This document shows, piece by piece, positions 11,398 to 23,526 of a DNA stretch of 64,000 nucleotides (the first letter of the stretch is position 1; each line of letters starts with the position of its first letter). The translations under genes were made by a program, and so were the position numbers. Under the pieces are notes generated by a model that saw only the letters and a program-made list of their open reading frames with translations, made no database searches and was not told where the DNA came from. The stretch is from Alternaria dauci (lineage: Eukaryota; Ascomycota; Dothideomycetes; Pleosporales; Pleosporaceae), in the NCBI RefSeq assembly GCF_042100115.1, contig NC_091274.1, positions 310,001-374,000 on the forward strand, given 5' to 3'.

Positions 11398-14300
11398 ATG
11401 GCGGCCAAGCTGTGCTGTACAGCAGAGCAGGACGATCGGGCAGATTCGCCTGAGCTGCCTAATGCCCGCATCAGCCAGCCCACACCAGCGAACCGCCCAC
11501 TTCTCCCCAAAGCGACTGGCTCACCCAGCTCACGCTTCACAAGTGCTCGTTCTGAAGACCTCCACGAGCTGCGTGAGATCTTCTACAATGCGCGGGCCTC
11601 TGACGACGATCGAGCTATGCCGATGCGGGCACTTCGTGCACGATTCAGTCGCCCATCGATGCATAGCATCCGCAGCCTACACAAGATGGCGAGCATGCGC
11701 TCCCTTATTAGACAGAAGTTTTCCAAAGAGACTACAAAACAGGCCCCGGGTGTGTCATCAGTGCATACCCTGCCAAAGCAGAAGAGCATCGCGTCCGTTC
11801 CCGACACCGTGGTGAAGCAGTTGAAAGACCCAAATCAGCAGCTTCAGATCACCAAAGACGACCTACGCAAAGATCTGCTCAGTGACAAGAAGCCCGATGA
11901 GGGTGGATATGATTCAGACGCTGAAGTCCTGGACGATATTGCAAAGAACATCGGCAAGAAATCGCCTAGCAAGAGGCCAAGCATCCGCAGTGTCGACTGG
12001 ACAGCCACTACTGCAAGGTTAGTAGGCTCGATTGATATCCTCACACGATGCTGACGGATCGCAGTAAGAGCACGCCAGAGTCCTCCACCAAAGACCGTAT
12101 CAGTGCCGAGCTCAAGCGCCATCTCCACCCTTACAGTCTCGAGGATCCCCAGGCCCTTCCCCTCTCCGGCCGTGTGACTCAAGTGTTCAGTACGCCCGAT
12201 CTACGGTCGAGTACATCTGGTGAGCGAGATCGCAGACTGAGGAGGTCACATTCGGCTACATCTATGGGTTTGCCGAAGCCTTCGCCCATCTCCCCGTTAC
12301 GGCTACCAAGTCTTGGCAACCACGACTCGTTTGGAACGCCGTGGTCTGAGGTGATGCACAAGAGTCTCCGTCTTTCGCAGTTTCCTGTACCTCCGCGACA
12401 TGTTAGTCCCAGAGCCTCTTCAACCCCTGTGAACAAGAACGAACTTGCGAAAGACGAGCACGAACAACACCAAGATCAGAATAATGACGACCCAGCATCG
12501 TCGTCCCAAACAAGTGCGCCATTTACAACGCCTTCTGCTCGTATGGTCGAGATCCGTGTTCAGCAGCCTACATCCGTCGCAAGCCCTAGGCCATCTACAT
12601 CTGTTAGAGGTGGTCTTTGTGAAGACTCGCCTTCCAGCAAAGGCAAGAGGGCTGCAGAGGAAGAGGATGAGGATAACAACCCACGTCGCTCTGTCCATCT
12701 CTACAGCATGCGCATCTCGCACCATCTACGCTCAGGTTCTCTTCTTTCCTGGGACCAGCTTGCCGATGCACCAGACCTCCCAATCCCGCGTCCAATGTTT
12801 CGTGAACGCACCGTCTCAGACCAAAGCCGAACATCCTTGCGAAACCGACAACTTGCCCGCCATGACCGACAGACATCTAGCTCGGGCTTTGCAAGTACAA
12901 AGGTTCCGAGTAAATGGGGCAATGTCTTGCCCCATGATAGTGATGCACGTCCTGATGTCGCTTCATCCATATACTCAAGCCGACCACAAAGCCCACCTGA
13001 CAGTTTTGGTGGTTCGATGGTGACACTATCGCGTACCGGCACTGAGAATCAAGCCTTTAGTATCTCATCGTTGGACCTACGCCGGCCTCGACGCTCCGCT
13101 TCCTTTCCCACGGATAATGAGGAAACACCGAAACCAGCCAAACGACATGGAATTTCCGGACTTACAACGATGGTCGATCATTCGATTGAACCTTCACTGC
13201 TTGCCGTGCCGGTCCCTTTAGCACGCAAGAACAGTGTTGCTGGCACCAAAACCTCCAAGTTTCGAGAAGAGTTCAGCCCATCTCCGCCCAAGAAGAAGAC
13301 GTCACAGTCGGTATCCATCATTAAGTTCTTGAACCCAAAGCGCCTGAGTGGGTGCAGCCAGAGTGAGACAAACCTGCAGCCCGAAGCTTCAGTGCCCGCT
13401 ATGGATGGTCCGTCCGATACGCGGGCGATTCCTGCTGATCGGGAACGTGGTCATTCTCGATCACTAACGAGCTTTCAGACTGAGCAAGATGCGATGGGAA
13501 AGAACAAAGGTGCTAATCATGTATGGGATCGCGCTTTGCAAGCTCATCAAGAAGAGAAAGCATCGCTCTTCCTTCCAAAGAACAAAGATCTTGCTGTTCA
13601 TGCGAGTCCGTTCCGCGAACGCAGCGGGAGCGTTTCTGTTAGAAGAGTCAGCCTTGAAGGTCTCGATCCAACCAGTCGAGCTGACGACGGGTCTAGCACG
13701 CGGGTATCGACACTGTGCCCAACCCTTGCAACACCCAGTGAGGAACCATATGAGGGACTTTACCCCTTGGTATCTCGACGCAGCGCCTTGGCAGGGCGCG
13801 ACGACGTTAGTGTCGGACAAGAAGTAGCCACCGCATTTGAGCGACAGGGCGACAGCACGGATGTTGTGGGGGCATGGGGCCGTTATCCATCGCATACACG
13901 CCACGACCGTACCGCCTCTGCAGGCAAGGCCGACAACGTTCAGCCTCGCGACTTTGCACTTGAGGCGGCAATCAAGTTTGCTTTGGCAACAGACGAGGAA
14001 GATTTGATTGATCCAACGGAGCGAAGACCTTCCACTCCACTGCTGCCGGGCGAGAAGAAGAGACGGAAGAAGGTTGGAAGTGGCCGCGTAGCGAAGAGCA
14101 ACTCCATGACTTTTGGTAAGACTCTGATGAAGAACTATGCCAAGATGTTCCGGAGTCAGAGCACAGAATTTCAGAGACATGGTCGAGGACATCGTAGCTC
14201 CATCGCGTCAGGTGGTATTCTGGAGCATCCTGAGCTCGAGCTTCTGCCCCATGTGTGGACCGGTGAAGTTCACAAAGGTGATGCAGACACGCATACTCCA

Positions 14301-14888
14301 GAGCATGAGGGACTGGCGCTGAATGATGGTCGTTCGATGAGGGTCACTAGATCCAAGGGCAAACTGCGAGCGGACGACTCTATGGCCACACTCCGTCCGC
14401 GGCGCAACTCTTCAGCTCCCAATCTCAACGAGACAGCATTTCGCGACGGCGCTGCTGATCAAGGGCCTGTCGACGACCGTGCACGCGTCTGGTCGGTCTA
14501 TTACGAGAACTGTGTTGATAATTACCCACGACTAAGTATGGATACCACTCGAGTGCTCGAGGACTTCAGCCATCCAAAACGGTTCTCGTTCGACAGTAGG
14601 CGCGCATCCTTGAAATCACAAGCGAAGCCTATCCACATTCCGAAACACGCACGTAAATCGAGTCGAGCGAGCAGTGGGAGCCGCGCAAAGAGCTTCTCCG
14701 CACAGGATCACGACGACTGCGCATCTGAGGAACGCAGCTTGGTCAGTGTTAGGCGGAGCACCATGGATCTGATCTCCAAGTTCAAAGAACAGGAAGCTAC
14801 GGAACATGAGCGGATTTTATCGTTTAGCAGAATAGATAGTGAGACGGCGAGGGAGACGGCTGTGGCTTTGTGTGGTGCTCGCTTTTAG
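11398..14888 (+). CDS. Large Ser/Arg-rich disordered protein, function unknown
   Basis: Two exons, 11398-12017 and 12065-14888, giving 1147 residues. The intron (GTTAGT donor, GCTGAC branch, GCAG acceptor) keeps the phase. An ATG preceded by CATCATC is chosen as start; the open frame upstream of it has no better context. No catalytic domain is visible. The protein is rich in Ser, Arg and Pro, with many RRxS-type phosphorylation-like sites and a basic N-terminal segment (SRPSMHSIRSLHKMASMRSLIRQKF). The C-terminal region has DLISKFKEQEATEHERIL. It looks like a fungus-specific scaffold or cell-polarity-type protein, but that is a guess from composition alone. Confidence 0.75.
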
Positions 14889-15539
14889 TCGTATGAGGTA
14901 ATGTATAATACTGTATCTCCAGTAGAAGTCTTTCGGCACTGTTAATGCCTCATTCATCAGTAATAGCATGGTAAAAGGTCATGGTATTTACTGTGCATAC
15001 TCGGTTCGCTCACGCTTGGTGTTAGCACTTCCATGGTTTGGTTCGCCGGGGTATGTGAATCTCGATTTATGATTGGTTGTGGGTGGGCTCGCTTGAGTGA
15101 GACTGCGGTCACGTGCAGACCAGTCATCGTCCTGTGGACGGAGAGCCAATAAGACCTTTGTGCCATCCTGAGGTTGCTGTGGTTTGACAACGGCAGTATC
15201 GTGGATTTCTGTTTTCCTCTAGCCATAGTATCGTTTTTTGCATCCAACCAGCGTCGTTGAGAAGGTCCTGCGGACATGGTTGTCGTCGTAGGAAACCATG
15301 TTTACGACTTCAGCACTAGGAATTTTCACAATTGTTCTCGAGCGTGAAAATTCCTCGAGGTGTATATAAGTATTCCGGCTATCTTTCTCTTTCATCCATC
15401 TCCAAGCAAAGAGTTGTATACACTTGTCTAAGCTCAACTTACCAGGATCTGAGATTCCTTACCACACTTACCACCAACAAACTTCCACTACCCATCCAAA
15501 CATCACGACTTGGATATTTCCATCAAACCACCAGCAAAT
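14889..15539. other. Promoter region with TATA-like element
   Basis: About 650 bases upstream of the acidic-run protein. A 106-codon minus-strand frame here lacks recognisable content. The region ends with a T/C-rich then C/A-rich leader. Confidence 0.45.
15361..15370 (+). promoter_or_regulatory. TATA-box-like sequence
   Basis: TGTATATAAG lies about 170 bases before the chosen ATG at 15540 and just upstream of a T/C-rich tract (CTTTCTCTTTCATCC), a usual layout for a fungal transcription start. Assigned by appearance only. Confidence 0.4.
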
Positions 15540-15722
15540 ATGCCATCCAACTTGAGCCACACCGCTGGTGAACCGCAAACTGTCGTCTCTCCACTACCAG
15601 CAGAGATGTCACCCAACTCGAGTCCTACAGTTGGTGAATCGACAACTGTCTCCGCCGCACCACCAGCAAATGGGCCATCCAACCCGAGTCCCACTGCTGG
15701 TGAATCACAGACTGTCCCTCTC
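15525..15722 (+). repeat. Three tandem 66-base imperfect repeats
   Basis: Units 15525-15590, 15591-15656 and 15657-15722 each encode a 22-residue pattern of the form PPANxPSNxSxTAGExQTV. The first unit starts before the ATG at 15540, so part of it lies outside the predicted protein. Confidence 0.75.
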
Positions 15723-17045
15723 GCACCAGCGGCTGTCAAAGTGTTCAAGCCGTTACCCACAACGCCTTCCGTCGCGGCTATGAACAGAAACCTTCTTCGT
15801 CATCTTCGTCCCTATGTTGACAATCTGGTTCCACTACAGCAAGCAGCGACGCAAGCTGCAGCCGAAGAGGAGCAAGAAGAAGAAGAAGAAGAAGAAGAAG
15901 AAGAAGGAGAAAAAATGGAGACAGATGAAGAAACTGAAGAAGGTGAGGACTTGGACCGTAGAGATCCAACACCACCAGCACCAGGGCATGTGCCAAGCAA
16001 TGGTGAAGGAAGGGCGATGCTGCCAAAAGCTTCCTGGCCCCTTCCCCCTCCCCTTCCTCCTCGTCCTGCTGCTGCTTCTGCCCCCCCTGCTCCTACCCCC
16101 GAGCCCAAGAACAAGCTTCCCTCCTTCAAAATCAAGTTCCCAAAACAGATATGGAACGAAGTCACCATTGAGATGCAGCTCAAACGATTAGAGGAAGCTA
16201 AGGCTGCGGTCGCGGCAGCAGAAGCAACAGCAGCAGCCGCCGTCGCCACTACCACCACCCCCAAGAAGGGCACAAAACGCGCCCACTTCGAAACTGTCCT
16301 TCTCGTCCCCAACCCCAACCCGGTCGACCAAGCGGAGGAAAAAGAAAAAGAAGAAGAAGAAGAAGAAGACAGCAGACCCCGGCACCGACGCCGTATCGAC
16401 TCCTCGCCCGGAGCAGCGCAGAGCAGTCGCCCTGAGGAGGCGACATCGAGTCTGAACACCGGTGCTGCACCGAAACGAAGCAGTGTTCTCCCTCGCGCCG
16501 CTGCTTCGAGCAGGAAACCGGTACCAGCACGGAATCCGTATGCTCGACGGTACTCGGCTCGTACCACCCGGTCAGCGGGTCCCGTCGCACCCGCGGCACC
16601 TACCCCTGTCTCTGCTGCTGCACTCCCTTCCGCTCTCGCACTCGCGGATGCCGTAGCCGCCGCGGCTACCCGGCCTTCGACCGTCGAAGGCCCGCGCACG
16701 GCCTGGCGTCGTCTGTTCCCGCAGCTCGGCTGCGAGATGAGTGACTACAAGGGCGTACCGGACGCCTGGCATGAACTTATGCTCTGGGACGCGGAGACTC
16801 GTTGCTGGCGAGCTAGAAGGCCAGACGAGCTGTATGTCAAGAAAGTGCTGGGAGGGACTCAGGTCCTGAGGGCCTGGCATCAGAGGACGTGGGGGCTTGA
16901 AAGCCCGATGAGGAAGGAGTGGAATAGGAGGAGGGGGGAGATGCTGGAGCGAAGGGAAGCTGCTGCAGTGGATGGTGAGAATGTGGAGATGGAGGGGAGT
17001 GGGGAGTCGTCTCGCGCGAGAGAGAATGGGAGTGGGGATGCTTAG
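15540..17045 (+). CDS. Low-complexity protein with acidic runs, unknown function
   Basis: 501 residues from the first in-frame ATG; upstream in-frame codons contain only a TTG. The N-terminus carries the 22-residue repeats, followed by a long Glu run encoded by GAA repeats (about 15875-15908), Pro/Ala-rich segments, a second shorter Glu run near 16345, and basic patches (RPRHRRRIDSS, KRAHFE). The last about 110 residues are less simple and probably folded: RTAWRRLFPQLGCEMSDYKG, DAWHELMLWDAETRCWRAR and VLRAWHQRTWGLESPMRKEW. This is the most likely conserved part. No domain recognised; composition suggests a nuclear protein. Confidence 0.65.
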   Translation: MPSNLSHTAGEPQTVVSPLPAEMSPNSSPTVGESTTVSAAPPANGPSNPSPTAGESQTVPLAPAAVKVFKPLPTTPSVAAMNRNLLRHLRPYVDNLVPLQQAATQAAAEEEQEEEEEEEEEEGEKMETDEETEEGEDLDRRDPTPPAPGHVPSNGEGRAMLPKASWPLPPPLPPRPAAASAPPAPTPEPKNKLPSFKIKFPKQIWNEVTIEMQLKRLEEAKAAVAAAEATAAAAVATTTTPKKGTKRAHFETVLLVPNPNPVDQAEEKEKEEEEEEDSRPRHRRRIDSSPGAAQSSRPEEATSSLNTGAAPKRSSVLPRAAASSRKPVPARNPYARRYSARTTRSAGPVAPAAPTPVSAAALPSALALADAVAAAATRPSTVEGPRTAWRRLFPQLGCEMSDYKGVPDAWHELMLWDAETRCWRARRPDELYVKKVLGGTQVLRAWHQRTWGLESPMRKEWNRRRGEMLERREAAAVDGENVEMEGSGESSRARENGSGDA

Positions 17046-17221
17046 GGGGAGGAAAGGACTGTGTAGGGCTGTGGAGGGTTGTAGTGAAGGGTTGTGAGAA
17101 GTCTTCTCGTTGGCTTGTGGTTTTGTATACCCTTTGTTGGCTTGTGCCAGGTTGTTAATCAGCGGATATATGCTCGCTCTGTTCTATCTGGGTTGATGAA
17201 AATTCCATGAATTCTTCACAT

Positions 17222-18696
17222 CTATCTTCCACTATCACCGTCTTCGGCTGGCGGCGGCTGATCTTGGGTGGTCAATGTGGGTGGCGTCGACTTTTCCGGA
17301 TTCTGCTTCGACGTGGCTGCCGGAGATACCGGCACCGAGGAAGCAGAAGCAGAGGTTGTGGTGGGTGGTCTCGCCTGGTGGCCGTCATCATCCTCGTCAC
17401 GATCTATCGACTCTTCCCATGATACAAAGTCTTGTTCCGGACTGGAAACGCTCGCGCCTTCCGGCTTACGAGCATGATAGAAGAAACTGCAGAATTAGCA
17501 GCGCCACTCACTCGCATCAGCAACAACTTACACGTCCGCATAGTAGTGTCGGTCTTTTCTTTTAGCCTCCGCTCTGCACTCTGATAGAAAGACTTCCACT
17601 TCTTCCCTTGACCACTTCAGCACGCGAGTGAATAGCCCCAGTGAACTGCTCGGAAGCCAATCCATCAGATCCTCGTAAACGAAGCGTCCGAGAAGCTTGA
17701 ACCTTGCGCCCTTTGCCCACTTACCCACGGGCCATTTGTACGACTTGAGGTTGATATTCCTGAAGCCTGCGTTCCGGAGCTGCGGCGTAAAGTGTCTCGG
17801 TGCTGTACCGTTGAGACCGATGGCCTTGGCAGCTTCGAGAAAGTGCTCTGACCAGCGAATCAGAGGCGAATCTTCCGCGGTGACGCCAGGGTCCATGCAT
17901 CGTATAGGAAAGGCGATATCTTGGCACTCGAGGTAGCCTCCTGGCTTGAGGTTTGCGTATGCTTGCTCAAAGAAGCGATCCCAGTTCTTGATGGCTGCGA
18001 CCATGGCTCGGGTATGGATGAAGTCGAACTGATCACGGTAGATCCAGTCTGCCTCGCAGTCATCGATGAGGAATTCACAGTTGGGAGGTACTTGAGCGGG
18101 CTGGATGGGACTCAGATCAGTACCTAGAACATGAGCGGATGGATGCTCATCGGCGAACTCAATGGACCAGATACCAGTGCCGCATCCTACGTCGAGCACG
18201 TTCTGCACGTCTTTTGGTATGGGCGCTCGGTAGAGTTTCCCATCCAGTGTGAGTCTGAAGGCGTGGTGCTGTAGATCCAGGCGATCTGCTTCCACCTGGC
18301 GCTGGTGTCAGCAACTGTATTGCTACACCCACCAGCAGATTGCACACCTCATCATTAGGCACCGGGTACTTGCCCTCGGCATAGGCGTGGTACCGCCTGC
18401 CATTTTCATAGCGAAAGTTGAAGACTGACGAGGTAGCGGACATTGTGTAGGAAGATTGATTGTCACCGTAGGCAGAATCGCCAAATTCAGAGTCGCGTTC
18501 GTCGCTTTGGTCGCTTTGCTCCTCAGTGTCCTCACTCTATATGACAGCTGTCAGTCGGGCGGGCTAACGCGGCCAAGCAATGGAACAGGGAACGCACGTC
18601 GATTTCAAGCGACGGACCGGAGCTGCTAGCCTCTTCAGCGGTGGAGTAGTCCAGGGCGCTCCCGTTAGTGCCTGGGGAACGGTTTGATGCTGACAT
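17222..18696 (-). CDS. LaeA-like class I SAM-dependent methyltransferase
   Basis: Four exons on the minus strand: 18598-18696, 18348-18536, 17532-18295 and 17222-17486, giving 438 residues.
 Introns are 18537-18597 (GTGCGT), 18296-18347 (GTGTGC, CTGAC branch) and 17487-17531 (GTAAGT, CTAAT); all phases fit. The N-terminus is acidic, then RYENGRRYHAYAEGKYPVPNDE, a signature of the LaeA/TAM-type fungal methyltransferases. The SAM-binding motif VLDVGCGTG is at residues 129-137, followed by VLGTDLSP and LKPGGYLECQD. The last exon is a Ser/Pro-rich tail. Relatives include global regulators of secondary metabolism, but this large family is diverse, so LaeA function should not be assumed. Confidence 0.87.
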
Positions 18697-19705
18697 GTTC
18701 TTTTTGTTTTGGACAGAGAAAGGCACGGGGCAAAACGAAACAGTCAGACTGGAGGCCTCGGGCATCCTTCGTGCGTGCTTTAGATGAATCGCGCGGTATC
18801 CAGCTCAACGGTAACCCAAGCGTAGACGATCAGTGCTGCGTTGTTAGGTTCGCATTTTTCAGGCGCTCGGCCAATCATGTTGGGGCAGTAGGTCGACGGG
18901 CGGAGATTCCCAGGCATTTCCATATGCCGCGTGTTATTCATGGAGTGTCTGGCAGAAGCGGCACGTGGAGATGGCTCGCATTACCTCGCTCCGTCGGAGT
19001 TGGCGACGCCGTGGTAAGCGGTCTCTGGGCGTGTCGAGTCATCGGACATGAGCGCTGCGTGTGGTGCAGTGGTGCAGGGCAGAGCAGGGCAGAACAGGGT
19101 GGGCTGCCGGGCGTATTCGCCGTGCCTGCCTCCGGCTAGGGTCAGCCGAAGTCGTCAGTGGCTGCTGCAAGAAGCTGGCAAGCCGAAGCTAGCATGTGAT
19201 AATACCGTCTTGTAATGACATGGGGAGAGAGATACAAGAGAAGAGCCTCGACGGAGAAGCATGGAGAGCAGTCGTATGTAGTGGGAACAAAGTAGATTGT
19301 CCCCACGTGACGGCGCCAAGCATGCGCGTCCCGGTCCCCGCCCACCCGCAAGGGGTGCCGATCAACGGCTGACACGTTCACTTCGTTCTATACAGGAGCG
19401 CTGTGAATTTGCTGATACATGGACATACCATCTCTTGACGAATACAACTGCCGTAGAACTCATTTGCAACTTCCGGACACTGGTTATCTGCACTCTGCAC
19501 GTCATAGCCCGCTTTGGGTCTAACGCGACTTGCCCGGACGCGTCTACTCCCGCCATCACGCGGCAATCTGCACCATCTACCGCTGCCGCCCAACATCACT
19601 TGACCAGGCCGGCAGTCCTCATTTGTCTTTCGCTACCGAATCGGATCGCCAGTCGCCTGTTGTCAATCTGGGGTTGCGCCTGTCTTTTCGTCTCCATCAA
19701 TCGCC
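18697..19705. other. Divergent intergenic region, nothing recognised
   Basis: About 1 kb between divergently transcribed genes. Contains several short frames (one of 151 codons at 18684-19139 overlapping the methyltransferase start) with no plausible content. A short G/C/A-rich run of GGGCAGAGCAGGGCAG lies near 19077. Confidence 0.5.
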
Positions 19706-20323
19706 ATGTCGCACCACCGTCAAGACAACTCCCGTCCGCGGAAAGGTCCGCGCGTGAGCAAGTGGCAAGAGAAGGGGCAGAAGGACGACGACATGATAGC
19801 CCCGGATGGTGTTTCTAGATCCACTGACCATCTCGAGCGGTGGGCTCTGATGACGGCCGACATGCCGCAACAAACAACCAAGAGAGCCAAATCGCGTGTA
19901 ATCGAGGAGGAAATCCACGAGCGCATTCGGAAAAGATATTATTTCCCGAGACATCTCTGGCCAAAAACGACGCAAGACGACCCTGAACCTGCCGATGAGC
20001 GCATGGTCATCGATCTCACAGCCGACGACGACGCGCCAGAAGAAGCCCCGAGCCCCGCGACGACCAAGAAGCGCCGCCGCTCACCGTCTCCGGATTGGGA
20101 CAACTCACGCTCCCGTCACAGTACTGTAAGCTACGTTCAGACTATGAAGCGACGTCGATCAAGGTCACCATCGCCCAGGAGGTCTGCTTACTCTGCCTTC
20201 AGCACTCGAACGCACGGCACAAGAGCGCTCAGTACAGCAGGATCTGACGATGATTACGACTACTACCTGTCAAGTGAATGGAGCTTCCCGAGCAGCGACG
20301 AAGAAGACGAGGAGATGATATGA
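19706..20323 (+). CDS. Small charged protein with SUMO-interacting-like motif
   Basis: Single exon, 205 residues. Not recognised as a named family. Contains a well-structured segment IEEEIHERIRKRYYFPRHLW, then MVIDLTADDDAPEE, which matches the hydrophobic core plus acidic tail of SUMO-interacting motifs, and two basic clusters (TTKKRRRSPSPDWD, MKRRRSRSPSPRRS) that could be nuclear localisation signals. The C-terminus is acidic. Together this suggests a nuclear protein; the role is unknown. The ATG follows CATCGCC in a usual start context. Confidence 0.65.
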   Translation: MSHHRQDNSRPRKGPRVSKWQEKGQKDDDMIAPDGVSRSTDHLERWALMTADMPQQTTKRAKSRVIEEEIHERIRKRYYFPRHLWPKTTQDDPEPADERMVIDLTADDDAPEEAPSPATTKKRRRSPSPDWDNSRSRHSTVSYVQTMKRRRSRSPSPRRSAYSAFSTRTHGTRALSTAGSDDDYDYYLSSEWSFPSSDEEDEEMI

Positions 20324-20594
20324 GGGGTCATTGGCCCAAGCAGGCAGAACTGCAGCTAGTGGGACGCCTAGCTCACAATCGCAAGATGCAAGAACTCTCA
20401 CGTCAGTGCTAACCATCAGTGACACCACATGTAGAGCTGTTTGCACATGTACATTAGACATCAGGCTCGATCGAATTTCATGCTATACATCATGTATTGC
20501 AATACTTCAGGACTCGCTCCGCGAGAGTACTTCCACCATCGCCAACACATTAACAAATAGACATTATTCTGCTCGACGTCCCACGCCGACCCAA

Positions 20595-23526
20595 TCAGCC
20601 CTGGAAGCTGCGAGCAACCGTCGACATCGATCTTGGTACGGTGGCGTTCGCAATCGATTTGCTCGATATGCCCACAGGTCCCATACCTGGCAAGGGCTGG
20701 AAGGCAGCAGCGTCAGGCCAATCACCGAGCGCAGCCGGATCCCCGCCCAGACGAACCCATTTCGCATGCGACGGTGTTGGCCCATCCAGAACAAACATCC
20801 TATACCAGCCCACTGGGGCAACGTATGGGCCCTTGGGCGCCTTGACTGTACACGCTCCGCCTGCGCAGGACACGCTCGGGAACAGGATACGTGCACCCAT
20901 TGAGCTTCCATGAGTACTGGACTCGGAGCCGAGCAGCGACACCTTGATCGGGCCACCAGAAGACGAAGTGACGGTGAAAGAGTAGTCTTCCTCCCAGATC
21001 CAGTCTTTTTGAGGCAGCTCGAAGGTAGGCTGCGCTGCACCAGAGAGCAGATACGGTGGGAGGAAGACCTCGAGTCGGTGCTCCTGGGGGTGCTTACCCT
21101 GATCTTGGGGATCGGAGCCTGACACAAGGACTCGCCCATCGTCCATGACTACGGCTTCGGAGTGGTACATGCGCGCAATCGTCGTGTTGGCCATGACGCT
21201 CATACGCTGATGCCGTGGCTTCCGCGAATCGTACAGAACAGCATTCAGATTCGACTGGTCTGCAAGCCCGAAACCTGCTTCGCCAACCTCGGCGCCGTTC
21301 AGAATCACATATGTGCCGTCTGGTAGCGTTGCCATGCACGAGATGACACGTCGAGAGGGCATGCGCTCAAGGGTCCATTGAGGGTTGGTGGCATCAGGTT
21401 CGATGCTGACGCAGTTGTCGAGACCCCACTTGGGCTGTCTTGCCGCGCCACCACAGATGAGAACCTCCAGCGGCGCATCGTAAGGGTAGTACTGGGGCAT
21501 GAGAACTTGAGTGCCCTCATACGGGTAAGTTCGCCCTCCGGTAGGATCGTTGACGGCAGCTGGTGCCTTTGGCAGGATCTTGACCGTGTCCAGGCTGACT
21601 TCGTCAAGGATACGAGCCTCGTTGTAGTACTGGATGAAGATACCACCAGAGGGCAGTACGACTAGGAAGGGATAAAGGTTGTACGGATCAGTATCCCTGA
21701 GGTACTGCGCTTCGTACACAGGCCCGACGGTAGGTAGGATCTCCATGTTTGGCACAGGCGGGCCATTGGAGCCATCTTGCCCGCCGACAATCAACATCGA
21801 TCCGTTCGCCATGACCAGTCCTGTAGGATACCAACGGCCTCTCTGGAGCTTGACGGTGTTGACATCTTCCTGCCAGTCATTCGTGCCGTTAACGCCCGCA
21901 GAACCGTCCGGCCAGTAAATGCGAACGCCAAATAACGAATCTGTCGACCATCCACCAATATTGATCTGCCGACCAGCACGATCTGGCATAGTCAGACCCG
22001 CTGCGCAGAAAATATCCGTCTTGATGCCGCTCAGCTCACGGAAAGCATGGAAGATGTCGCCACCAATCGAAGGATCAAACTCATATGCGCCAGTGGTATT
22101 CGGCTCTCCAGTTCCGTGTTTCTCGAGTAGAGACACCTTGCCGTTGACACCAGGCTGCGCGATCAGAGGAATGATAGGTCCACCAACCAAGAACTCGTAG
22201 CGGCCGGCTGCAATGCCCTTGGGGTATTCCCATACGTATAGCGGATCGCCTTCCCACTTGTACCAGCTGAGTCGGTTGCCTTGGCCACAAATGGCTTCTG
22301 GATCGCCTGGACATGCGATATTGCACTCGGACTCTGCGACTGTCGTTGAACCACTCTTCTCGATACCGTCGAGGTCTCCGCAGTAACACTCTTCGCCGTA
22401 CTCCATGCCAGCTGCCTGGTAACCAAAGGCTTGGCATTGGCTCAGACACCATTGTGGGGAGTTGCCTGTCTGGTTCACGAGCTTCCATGGGAAAACTTGG
22501 TTGTTGGTGTCGGTGATACATCCTTGGTATTGCCAATCGCTCACATTCTGGACCGGAGTCGGAGCGTTGATGACCTTCAACGGATCCTGGCTTGAATAGA
22601 TGCTCATCCGGTTGGGGCCTCCGCAAGTCTCAGCCTGGTTACCAGCACATTTTGTGTTGCACTCTGATTCGGAAGAAGCAGGCTTGCCGCCCATTCTCAC
22701 CTGCAAGAGTTAGTTGTTGGTTCATCAACAGGATCTGACTGTACTTACGGTGTTGTCGCAGAAGCATTGGTAGCTGTACTCCATAGCGGCGATCTGGTAG
22801 CCAGCTTTCGCGCACGCGTTGGCGCACGAGGCGATGGTCATGCTTTGATCGTCAGGTTGTTGGTAGCTGACGATGCGGAAACCGGGTCCATCGACATAAC
22901 AGCCTTTGTACTCGAACCCTTCTGGAAGCCCGGTTGCAACGGGTACCTAAAAGTACGTGTACGAGGTCAGTCTATATCTCACATGCAGTTCGTTCAAGGA
23001 CATTTCTTACTGCACTGGAAGTCCCGGTCGCAGATACTGTCTGCGAAGCAGAGGGTGAAGCAGTGGACGAAGCCGTGGGTGAAGCAGTCACCGAAACGGA
23101 TGTCTCACTACCTGTGTAGAATCGGAAGAGCGTCAAGCGATCAGGGCCGCCGCAAATCTCAGTCTGGTTTCCATTGCAGGCCATGTTGCACTTCGCCTCG
23201 CCGTCAGGCGCAGGACCGCCATTGTTCCTGAGCTGGTTGTCACAGAAACATTCGCCAGCATACTCTGTACCAGCCAGAACAAAGCCGCCTGCTCGGCATG
23301 CGTCTCTGCACTTTGCATTCGTCATACCGCCGGCTACTCCCATTCCTACGGACAGCGTTCGACCGCCAACGCTGTCGGTGTAACATCCTTCGGCATTCCA
23401 TCCTCTCTTCGGTTCAGGGGTCGGAGTATTGCTGGGAAGGTCGCTCTGCCCGCTAACGCAGCATACTAGGGACAGTACCAGGAGCAGTAGGCTAAATGGC
23501 TGCCGCAGGGCATTTCGTTGCGCCAT
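20595..23526 (-). CDS. Secreted copper radical oxidase (glyoxal oxidase type) with three WSC domains
   Basis: Three exons: 23011-23526, 22749-22946 and 20595-22700; 939 residues. Introns 22947-23010 and 22701-22748 have GTAAG donors and AG acceptors. Residues 1-26 are a signal peptide. WSC domains lie at about 44-138, 178-273 and 290-385, each ending with an ICGG/TCGG/ICGQ-type cysteine motif; a Ser/Thr linker follows the first. The rest matches glyoxal/galactose-oxidase-like copper radical oxidases: FCAAGLTMPD carries the cysteine of the Tyr-Cys cofactor, FGVRIYWPDG its likely tyrosine, ARMYHSEAVV the Tyr-His copper pair, and SHAKWVRLG the final His region in the C-terminal DUF1929 domain. 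Expected to oxidise aldehydes or alcohols to acids with release of H2O2 outside the cell. The substrate cannot be told from sequence. Confidence 0.9.

Noticed and set aside
14957..15277. 106-codon minus-strand frame
   Set aside because: Unremarkable translation, no start context or splice support; lies in the promoter of the next gene.
15812..16699. Minus-strand frame rich in Ser runs and Gly
   Set aside because: Mirror of the GAA repeats and Ala/Pro codons of the plus-strand acidic-run protein.
18684..19139. 151-codon plus-strand frame
   Set aside because: Overlaps the methyltransferase start on the other strand and shows no protein-like pattern.
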